Assembly (NCBI RefSeq): GCF_964204645.1
Contig: NC_134032.1
Coordinates: forward strand, 11,030,275-11,094,274
Direction: 5' to 3'
Length of the DNA stretch: 64,000 bases
DNA from: Tubulanus polymorphus
Taxonomy: Eukaryota; Nemertea; Palaeonemertea; Tubulaniformes; Tubulanidae
Program-made: the position numbers and the translations under genes
Notes under the pieces: generated by a model
Databases searched by the model: none
The model's input: the letters and a program-made list of their open reading frames with translations, nothing else
What the model was told of the DNA's origin: nothing
In this document: positions 28,301 to 40,300 of the stretch, one piece after another
Numbering within the stretch: position 1 is the first letter of the stretch
Layout: each line of letters starts with the position of its first letter

Positions 28301-31300
28301 TCTCTCTACAGGGGATTATTAGAAACCGAACGCCCCAGCCTTACAAATATATATTCTCAAAACAACTGGACAGGAATGTCTGTATATAGGTTTGCAGCAT
28401 TGCCGGAATGCCAGTTTGTCGGGAGTGTCGGTATGTCGGATTGCCGGTATGTCGGGAGTGTCGGTATGTCGGGAGTGCCGGTATGTCGGATTGCCGATAT
28501 GTCGGGAGTGCCGGTATGTCGGGATTGTCGGGAATGTTAAGATTGCCAGATCTTTGGTCTGCATTATGCGTATTGATACGTAAGGCAAAAAGGCCGTTGG
28601 ACCACCATATTTTATACTTGAGCCGTACCTTCTATCTTTATGAGATTGGTACTACTAACTGTCCACTGATTACAATCGGCCATCAGAAAATCCATCTCTT
28701 ATTTGACTTATGTGAATAATGCGTACATTGTAAAGGTGCGGCAATCCTCCGATAAGGGTAAACCCTGATAGTCTAGGAGGTACAGCTATAAACGGGATCT
28801 GTAACAAACAAAGGCCATAAGATCCCGGGTGACATATTTGGGGCTTTGAAGTTGGATCAGTACAACTTAAACCCAGCGGACACTCGTTACATTTATCAGC
28901 TCTGGGTTTATCATACTAAAACAGAAATCATATGTCAGCAAAGGTAAGATGGTTAATTTTCTCAATACACTGAAAAAAATCTGATGTCACTTCAAAAGGC
29001 AATTTAAACATAAGTTCTCAAAGACAGGACTGCATTTACGTCTGAGAAAATTGGTTAGTTAGATCAATGCAAGCGCTCTGACCAGGTTTGGGTAGGTATT
29101 TGCCGGCCTCCCAAGCTAGCTAACTCAAAAGCGGGTTCGGACACGGCATGCGCCTATACCAGCAGTTCTCTCGTAATATCCATCGGGGCGCTGTAAAATA
29201 TTAATAGTACTATGAAATCTCCTAGGATTGCCAAAGGAGCGGACAGACAACTTAAAGGAGCAGAAAGCCTTAAGTCTCCAGCGGATGACTTAAAAAGAAC
29301 GTTAATTGAGAATCATTGCTTCAACATCGATGCAATTTTCATAACCGATCAGACGACTGGCACCCTAAAACCTTGAATACTACTGGAATACTGGATAAGG
29401 ATTTCCTGAATAAAGCGGTAAAGATTATTCATCTCACATGTATTTAGTGTACATTTTCTAAGGTTTGCACGATTATCACAAACATAACCGAATGTTCAGA
29501 TACGCACTAACGATAATGATCTTCAGTGCCAAGAAACCACGCCAGAGTATCTTCTGTCCATCCGTACTGCAACAGACTTCTAGGCAACCACCTCGCCAAC
29601 GGGATACTGAAGAATATGAGTATCCTTACAGATTGCCCAGCCCTAGCTGCGGTAATACTTACGCGGGGTTGTGCAACTAACTGCAGCATCGAATAAACGA
29701 TGAACGAAATTTCGGACTGGAAAATATGAACAAGCACATGTTTACAAAAGACGTTAGATCCCTTAATGTATTAGCGACCATTCCAACCTCCAATTCGTAA
29801 GCGTACTTCAATAATTTCATCCTTTTAAACGCAGTAAGACATCTACTGACTCCTTTGGGCAACGTCACTACGAAGACAACACCCACGACCATGAATATCA
29901 TCTTCACTGCTTGATTGCTGGAATGTTCTTTTGAACTCGCGAGTTTCGATTCATGGTTTCGAGCGACGACCTTGCATAAAATTAGCAGAGATAAGGTGGT
30001 TATGGTAACCAAAGGAATAATACTATCTAATACGAAGGCGTGAAGGCGTCGTATTTGACCAGTATTCGATATAAAACCAAAAAGATATCCCGGTTTGCCA
30101 TATGGGCATGTATATTTACTTTTCACATCTATCTGGAAAAACCGGAACGTGTTAACGAGAAAAATTGACAAACTCAACAGACACGCCATGATCCATGTTC
30201 TACGGATCGTAAGCCACGATAACGCGCTTAGCGGAAAAAATACATTGATCATCCTTACGAATAAAATATAAACCACAGTCCAATTTGAATTCATCTGGAG
30301 GATGGTATTAGGGGTAATCGTAAATGAAAGCACGTAGGGCATCATTTCTTGAGATATAACGTAAAAAGCTCCATTTCCCATGATAATGTAAGCCACTAAA
30401 TATCGAATTCCTCCCTTTGACAGCTTCGCTATCAGCGCAAGACAGTCGATTCCTGTATAGTACCGTAGAGTAACGAGAGAAACTGAATTCGATTTCTTCG
30501 CCATTCGAGTGAAGACGATCGTCGATAAAACTCCCGAGATCAGCGACACTACTTGTATGGGCGCGTGTACGAACAACGTCACCCAAAATCTGGCTTGTTT
30601 TGGGCAGGTAACGTTTCGAAGCATTTAGTCGTCGGATCTAGCAAAGCTCAATGATGTTGAAGCACACAGGACGCAACAGCGATAATGGCTTCACAATCGA
30701 TACACCTGTGCGTCTCTATAACGTCTAAGATCAATTACCTCAATTGCTCGAAGTTAAATCTGAGCATAATTGCGGTTAAGCATCCTGGGGACGTATAATA
30801 AGCGGTATGTCCTGCAGACATATGTAATAACGCATCTATTTCGGAGATTTTTCTACCACCATTCATATTCTATGGTGTACGATATCGTAGAAACTTTTTG
30901 CAGAGATCACGGTACCGGCAACGCTACTCTGGTAAAAGAGGATACAGCGATGATCCGGCAGGATAACTAGTATAGCACTGGGTTACCGCTATTCAATATC
31001 CTTCTACACTTCAATTAAATTCAAATTGATCTTTCTCATTAACAAATCAGTTTCCAGTTAAAACTATACCATACCCCGACTGAGTGAGAAAGTCGATCTT
31101 ATATCTATTTGATGACTTGTTTGATAACTTACGCATTTGGCAGCCTAAAAATCAAGTTCAAATTTCATTAAAAATGAATGGATTTTCACTACAAATAACC
31201 CAGTGTTTTGTTGTGCCATCTGGAGAGCGCCGGTATCCCATTTGTGAGAGGGATATCGAGGTCATTATAGGTATTCGAATATCATGAGTTTTCATTTTTC

Positions 31301-34300
31301 CTTCGACTATTTCTACAATAAATGTTTGAATCCTACTTTGATAGTGCTTATTTCCCTGATTAATCTTATTTGACTTGCGCGCTGCCGCTGGTAAACTATG
31401 AAAGTGCTGCCTACGGATCTTGCACACCAGAATACTAGCAATTTCTACGTGAATAACACATACACTGTTAAGAGGTGCCAACCAAATGGCTCATAGAATT
31501 GAGTTGAAACGTTAAGCTACCAGATAGTTTTTCTTTTTATTGTGGGTTTTTATCTACTATTGATATTGGACAGCCACTTGTGTATGGAAACCACGCCAGA
31601 GTATCTTCTGTCCATGCGTACTGCAACAGACTTCTAGTCAACCACTTCGCCAACCGGATACTGAAGAATATGAGTATCCTTACGGATTGTCCAGCCCGAG
31701 CTGCGGTAATGCTTACGCGGGGTTGTGCAACTAACTGCAGCATCGAATAAACGATGAACGAAATTTCGGACTGGAAAATATGAACAAGCACATGTTTACA
31801 AAAGACGTTAGATCCCTTAATGTATTAGAGACCATTCCAACCTCTACTTCGTAAGCGTACTTCAATAATTTCATCCTTTTAAACGCGATAAGACATCTAC
31901 TGACTCCTTTGGGTAACGTCACTACAAAGACAACACCCACGACCATGAATATCATCTTCACTGCTTGATTGCTGGAATGTTCCTTTGAACTCGATGTGTG
32001 CTTTCGAGTGATAACCTTGCATAAAATTAGCAGAGACAAGGTGGTTATGGTAAACAAAGGGATAATACTATCCAATGTGAAGGCGTGAAGGCGTCGTATT
32101 TGACCAGTATTCGGTATAAAACTTAAAAGATATCCCGGTTTGCCATATGGGCATGTATATTTACTTTTCACATCTATCTGGAAAAACCGAAACATGTTAA
32201 CGAGAAAAATTGACAAACTCAACAGACACGCCATGATCCATGTTCTACGGATCGTAAGCCACGATAACGCGCTTAGCGGAAAAAATACATTGATCATCCT
32301 TACGAATAAAATATAAACCACAGTCCAAATTGAATTCATCTCGAGGATTGTACTAGGGGTAATCGTAAATGAAAGCATGTGGGGCATCATTTCTTGAGAT
32401 ATAACGTAAAAAGCTCCATTTCCCATGATAATGTAAGCCACTAAATATCGAATTCCTCCCTTCGACAGCTTGGCTATCAGCGCAAGACAGTCGATTCCTG
32501 TATAGTACCGTAGAGTAACGATAGAAACGGAATTCGATTTCTTCGCCATTCCCGTGAAGACGATCGTCGATATAACTCCCGAGATCAGCGACACTACTTG
32601 TAAGGGCGCGTGTATGAACAGCGTGACCCAAAATCTGGCTTGTTTCGGGCAGGTAACGTTTCGAAGCATTTAGTCGTCGGATCTAGCAAAGCTCAATGAT
32701 GTTGAAGCGCACGGAACACAACAATGATAACGGCTTCACAATCGATACACCTGTGCGTCTCTATAAAGTCTCAGATCAATTACCTCAATTGCTCGAAGTT
32801 GAACCGGAGCATAATTGCGGTTCAGCATCCTGGGGACAATAATAAGCGGTATGTCCTGCGGACATATGTAATAACGCATCTTTTCCGGAGATTTTTCTAC
32901 CACCATTCATATTCTATGGTCTATGATATCGTAGAAACTTTTTGCAGAGATCACGGTACTGGCAACGCTACTCTGGTAAAAGAGGATACAGCGATGATCC
33001 GGCAGGATAACTAGTATAGCACTGGGTTACCGCTATTCAATATCCTTCTACACTTCAATTAAATTCAAATTGATCTTTCTCATTAACAAATCAGTTTCCA
33101 GTTAAAACTATACCATACCCCGCCTGAGTGAGAAAGTCGATCTTATATCTATTTGATGACTTGTTTGATAACTTACGCATTTGGCAGCCTAAAAATCAAG
33201 TTCAAATTTCATTAAAAATGAATGGATTTTCACTACAAATAACCCAGTGTTTTGTTGTGCCATCTGGAGAGCGCAGGTATCCCATTTGTGAGAGGGATAT
33301 CGAGGTCATCATAGGTATTCGAATATCATGAGTTTTCATTTTTCCGTCGACTATTTCTACAATAAATGTTAGAATCCTACTTTGATAGTGCTTATTTCCC
33401 TGATTAATCTTATTTCACTTGCGCGCTGCCGCTGATAAACTATGAAAGTGCTGCCTACGGATCTTGCACACCAGAATACTAGCAATTTCTACGTGAATAA
33501 CACGTACACTGTTAAGAGGTGCCAACCCTCCGACAAGAGTAAACCCCAGGTGAAACTTTAGCAGGTACAGCTGCAAAGAGATCCTGAACCTTGTCACTTG
33601 CTATGACAGCATTTTGTTAATCAAATCAAAAAACGGATTTGAATAACTCAGTACACTTATCAATGCTGTGTCCGTATTATAAAACCTGGCTGGGTCCTGA
33701 AAATAAGACATTTTACGGCACATGAGTTAGTTATATTACCCTGAGATATTAAGTTAAGATATTAAGTCACTCAAAAGTGACGGAAGTAATTTATGTTACA
33801 TTAACTGATTTTCCTTTTAGACGTTTCAGGGTCCCTACAGATCAGTCATTTCACGATATAAGGAATTTTCAAAGAGAAATTTCAAATTTCGAGCCAGTGT
33901 CCACATCAAAATCATCCCAACTACTGTGGACTCCACCTAAATTGGTGCTGTTTATCTCAGTAAACCAGTAATTCAGTGGTTTTGTAAGCAAATTTTTATC
34001 CTTTATACAGCCTAAACTCAGTAACCACCTAATTGCGTAGAGAAGAATTGATTTAGACATAGTCTGTACAACTACATACGTTTCTAATAGCCTATTTCTC
34101 AAAATTGAAGAAGTTCTGGGTATTTTGCTGATATTGAAGAAGTTTCAAACACCTTTAAAGGCATTTTTCAGTTTAAAAGCAGTTTTTAAGGAATCAAGGA
34201 GTCTAGGGACTCTCTGTATTTTTAGACAGGCAGATTTCTTTTGGAGCAGTACGCATATATTTTCAAGCCTTCCAAAGAAAGAAATATTTTGCAGGAAAAT

Positions 34301-37300
34301 TAAGATACAGTTATCGTAGATAAAATAGTTAGTTACATTTAAGCAGTTAGTTTTTCCGGTACTGGGTTGGTATTCGCCGCGCCCGCACGGCACGGACGCG
34401 GCTTTAGGATCGGCGCAACGATACCCGACTGGGCACACCCTACACAAACTCGTGCCCGTACTGGTTTTGAAATACCCGGCAGGGCACTAGAATAAAATGA
34501 AAACTAAAATCACATTTCGCAAACACATTCAAGATAATTTCAAAGAGATCATGGAGTCAATGATTAGATAGTTATGCTGATGCAAGTAGGTTGCCCAGTA
34601 CTGGGTTGGGGCGCTGACGTTGGATCCGCACAACTCGAGCCCACCGGACACGCCGTACATTTATCAGCTGCAGTATTAGTATTGTGTACGACTAGTATTG
34701 CTGCACACTGAAATTAAGCCACACGATTAATTGTTAATTTTTCGGCCTTTCGGTAGGAAATTATTTTGCAAAAGTTAGGAAGCAGTCGTTGTAAGTTAAA
34801 TTCTAGCATTAAAGTTAGTTGATATTTAGACATGACGTCATTTTAGACAGCTATATCAATGGCAAATGTAGCACGCATATTTTCATGTATTTTTTATAAG
34901 TGAAAAGATGAATACAGTGGAATAACAGATGATATAGTTAGTTACGTTGAGACAATTAATTTTTTCCGGTGCTGGGTTGGTATTCACCACGTGCGCACGG
35001 CACGGGGGCGGCTTTAGGATCGGTGCAACTATACCCGGCTGGGCAAGCCGTACACGAACCGGTGCCCGCACTGTTTTTGAAGGACCCATCAGGACACTGG
35101 AAAAAACATTAACCATAACGCAAAATATACAACAAACATTTTTTGAGACCAAAACTTTTTACGACTTCTTCTTTTGCATTAGACATTTCAAAGGCGAAAG
35201 ATTATTAGTGAAATTATGAGGTTAATAATCGGATATTTACACTGATGCAAGCAGTCTGCCCTGTATTGGGCTGGTATTCACCAGGGCCACATTTTTGGGG
35301 CTTAAAAGTTGGATCAGCACAACTTGAACCCAGCGGACACTCATTACATGTTTCGGCTCCAGGTTTATCGTTGTAAAAACCAGTCGTGCACTGAAATTAA
35401 GCCGAAAGTTTCACGGTTTCTTGGTTAGATATCGTTACATCGGAAAAAGTTAGACAGCTTTTTAATTCATGAAATTACACCGAGCAAAAATGCAGGGTTT
35501 GATAAGATATGACTTCAACAGGCAATTTAAACATCGTTTCTCAAAAACTGTACCCTGCATATATAACTCAGAAAATTGGTTAGATAGTTACATCGATGCA
35601 AGCGCTCTGACCAGGTTTTGGCTGGTATTTGCCGACCTCACAAGCTTGAGGACTCAACAGCAGGTTCGAACACCGGTGACCTTTCAGACACGGTGTACAC
35701 GCACCAGTCCCGGAAATTGTCTTGTAATATCCATCGGGGCACTGTAAAATATCAATGGTGCTAAGACCTTTCCTAGGATTGCCAAAAGAGCGGACAGACA
35801 AGTTAAAGGAACAGAAAGCCTTAAGTCTCAGGTGGATGACTTAAAAAAATGTTAATTGAGAATTATTGATTAAACATTGATTTAATGTTCATAACCGATT
35901 AGAAGGTTGGCACCTTAAAACATTGACTACTACTGGAATACTGGATAAGGATTTCCTGAATAGAGCGGTAAAGATTATTCATCCCACATGTATTAAGTGT
36001 AAATTTCTCTTTCTAAGGTTTGCGCGATTATCACAAACATAACCGAATGTTCTGATACGCGCTGACGATAATGGTCTTCAGTACCAAGAAACCACGCCAG
36101 AGTATAGTAGATAAAAACCCACAATAAAAAGAAAAACTATCTGGTAGCTTAACGTTTCAACTCAATTCTATGAGCCATTTTCAAAAACAGTTTCTGAAAA
36201 TGGCTCATAGAATTGAGTTGAAACGTTAAGCTACCAGATAGTTTTTCTTTTTATTGTGGGTTTTTATCTACTATTGATATTGGACAGCCACTTGTGTATG
36301 GAAACCACGCCAGAGTATCTTCTGTCCATGCGTACTGCAACAGGCTTCTAGTCAACCACCTCGCCAACCGGATACTGAAGAATATGAGTATCCTTACGGA
36401 TTGTCCAGCCCGAGCTGCGGTAATGCTTACGCGGGGTTGTGCAACTAACTGCAGCATCGAATAAACGATGAACGAAATTTCGGACTGGAAAATATGAACA
36501 AGCACATGTTTACAAAAGACGTTAGATCCCTTAATGTATTAGCGACCATTCCAACCTCTACTTCGTAAGCGTACTTCAATAATTTCATCCTTTTAAACGC
36601 GATAAGACATCTACTGACTCCTTTGGGTAACGTCACTACAAAGACAACACCCACGACCATGAATATCATCTTCACTGCTTGATTGCTGGAATGTTCCTTT
36701 GAACTCGATGTGTGCTTTCGAGTGATAACCTTGCATAAAATTAGCAGAGACAAGGTGGTTATGGTAAACAAAGGGATAATACTATCCAATACGAAGGCAT
36801 GAAGGCGTCGTATTTGACCAGTATTCGATATAAAACCAAAAAGATATCCCGGTTTGCCATATGGGCATGTATATTTACTTTTCACATCTATCTGGAAAAA
36901 CCGAAACGTGTTTACGAGACAAATTGACAAACTCAACAGACATGCCATCATCCACGTTCTACGGATCGTAAGCCACGATAACGCGCTTAGCGGAAAAAAT
37001 ACATTGATCATCCTTACGAATAAAATATAAACCACAGTCCAAATTGAATTCATCTCGAGGATTGTACTAGGGGTAATCGTAAATGAAAGCACATAGGGCA
37101 TCATTCCTAGAGATATAACGTAAAAAGCTCCATTTCCCATGATAATGTAAGCCACTAAATATCGAATTCCTCCCTTCGACAGCTTGGCTATCAGCGCAAG
37201 ACAGTCGATTCCTGTATAGTACTGTAGAGTAACGAGAGAAACTGAATTCGATTTCTTCGCCATTCGAGTGAAGACGATCGTCGATAAAACTCCCGAGATC

Positions 37301-40300
37301 AGCGACACTACTTGTATGGGCGCGTGTACGAACAACGTCACCCAAAATCTGGCTTGTTTTGGGCAGGTAACGTTTCGAAGCATTTAGTCGTCGGATCTAG
37401 CAAAGCTCAATGATGTTGAAGCACACAGGACGCAACAGCGATAATGGCTTCACAATCGATACACCTGTGCGTCTCTATAACGTCTAAGATCAATTACCTC
37501 AATTGCTCGAAGTTAAATCTGAGCATAATTGCGGTTAAGCGTCCTGGGGACGTATAATAAGCGGTATGTCCTGCAGACATATGTAATAACGCATCTATTT
37601 CGGAGATTTTTCTACCACCATTCATATTCTATGGTGTACGATATCGTAGAAACTTTTTGCAGAGATCACGGTACTGGCAACGTTACTCTGGCAACTCTGG
37701 CAAAAGAGGATTCGGCGATAATCTGGCAGGATCGCTAGTATAGCACTGGGTAACCGGGATTCAATATCCTTCTACGCTTCAATCAAATTCGAATTGATCT
37801 TTCTCATTAATAAATCAGTTCCAGTGAAAACTATACCATACCTCGACTGAGTGAGAAAATCGATCTCATATCTATTTGATATCTTGTTTGATGATTTTCG
37901 AATTCGGAAGCCTAAAAATCAAGTTCAAATTTCATCGAAAATGAATGGATTTTCACTACAAATCACTCTGTGTTTTGTTGTACTATCTGGCGAGCGCCGG
38001 TATCCCATTTGTGAGAGGGGATATGGAGGTCATTATAGGTATTCGAATATTATGAGTTTTCATTTTTCCTTTGACTATTTCTACAATAAATGTTTGAATC
38101 CTACTTTGATAGTGCTTATTTCCCTGATTAATCTTATTTGACTTGCGCGCCGCCACTGGTAAACTATGAAAGTACTGCCTACGGATCTTGCACACCAGAA
38201 TACTAGCAATTTCTATGTGAATAACACATACACTGTTAAGAGGTGCCAACCCTCCGACAAGAGTAGACCCCGGGTGAAACTTTAGCAGGTACAGCTGCAA
38301 AGAGATCCTGAACCTTGTCACTCGCTATGACAGCATTTTGTTAATCAAATCAAAAACGGATTTGAAATTCGTTATGAGTAACTCAGTACACTCATCAGAA
38401 GCTGTGTCCGTATTATAAAACCTGGCTTGGCACTGAAAATAAGACATTTTACGGCACATGAGTTAGTTATATTACCCTGAGATATTAAGTTAAGATATTA
38501 AGTCACTCAAAAGTGACGGAAGTAATTTATGTTACATTAACTAATTTTCCTTTTAGACGTTTCAGGGTCCCTACAGATCAGTCATTTCACGATATAAGGA
38601 ATTTTCAAGGAGAAATTTCAAATTTCGAGCCAGTGTCCACATCAAAATCATCCCAACTACTGTGGACTCCTCCTAAATTGGTGCTGTTTATCTCAGTAAA
38701 CCAGTAATTCAGTGGTTTTGTAAGCAAATTTTTATCCTTTATACAGCCTAAACTCAGTAACCACCTAATTGCGTAGAGAAGAATTGATTTAGACATAGTC
38801 TGTACAACTACATACGTTTCTAATAGCCTATTTCTCAAAATTGAAGAAGTTCTGGGTATTTTGCTGATATTGAAGAAGTTTCAAACACCTTTAAAGGCAT
38901 TTTCAGTTTAAAAGCAGTTTTTAAGGAATCAAGGAGTCTAGGGACTCTCTGTATTTTTAGACAGGCAGATTTCTTTTGGAGCAGTACGCATATATTTTCA
39001 AGCCTTCCAAAGAAAGAAATATTTTGCAGGAAAATTAAGATACAGTTATCGTAGATAAAATAGTTAGTTACATTTAAGCAGTTAGTTTTTCCGGTACTGG
39101 GTTGGTATTCGCCGCGCCCGCACGGCACGGACGCGGCTTTAGGATCGGCGCAACGATACCCGACTGGGCACACCGTACACGAACTCGTGCCCGTACTGGT
39201 TTTGAAATACCTGGCAGGGCACTAGAATAAAATGAAAACTAAAATCACATTTCGCAAACACATTCAAGATAATTTCAAAGAGATCATGGAGTCAATGATT
39301 AGATAGTTATGCTGATGCAAGTAGGTTGCCCAGTACTGGGTTGGGGCGCTGACGTTGGATCCGCACAACTCGAGCCCACCGGACACGCCGTACATTTATC
39401 AGCTGCAGTATTAGTATTGTGTACGACTAGTATTGCTGCACACTGAAATTAAGCCACACGATTAATTGTTAATTTTTCGGCCTTTCGGTAGGAAATTATT
39501 TTGCAAAAGTTAGGAAGCAGTCGTTGTAAGTTAAATTCTAGCATTAAAGTTAGTTGATATTTAGACATGACGTCATTTTAGACAGCTATATCAATGGCAA
39601 ATGTAGCACGCATATTTTCATGTATTTTTTATAAGTGAAAAGATGAATACAGTGGAATAACAGATGATATAGTTAGTTACGTTGAGACAATTAATTTTTT
39701 CCGGTGCTGGGTTGGTATTCACCACGTGCGCACGGCACGGGGGCGGCTTTAGGATCGGTGCAACTATACCCGGCTGGGCAAGCCGTACACGAACCGGTGC
39801 CCGCACTGTTTTTGAAGGACCCATCAGGACACTGGAAAAAACATTAACCATAACGCAAAATATACAACAAACATTTTTTTGAGACCAAAACTTTTTACGA
39901 CTTCTTTTGCATTAGACATTTCAAAGGCGAAAGATTATTAGTGAAATTATGAGGTTAATAATCGGATATTTACACTGATGCAAGCAGTCTGCCCTGTATT
40001 GGGCTGGTATTCACCAGGGCCACATTTTTGGGGCTTAAAAGTTGGATCAGCACAACTTGAACCCAGCGGACACTCATTACATGTTTCGGCTCCAGGTTTA
40101 TCGTTGTAAAAACCAGTCGTGCACTGAAATTAAGCCGAAAGTTTCACGGTTTCTTGGTTAGATATCGTTACATCGGAAAAAGTTAGACAGCTTTTTAATT
40201 CATGAAATTACACCGAGCAAAAATGCAGGGTTTGATAAGATATGACTTTAACAGGCAATTTAAACATCGTTTCTCAAAAACTGTACCCTGCATATATAAC

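Noticed and set aside
27985-28340. CRISPR-like array
   Set aside because: Contiguous minisatellite without unique spacers, in an animal intron.
28096-28540. Proteins of repeated 17 residues
   Set aside because: Products of the 51-bp minisatellite; no start context and flanks are repeats.
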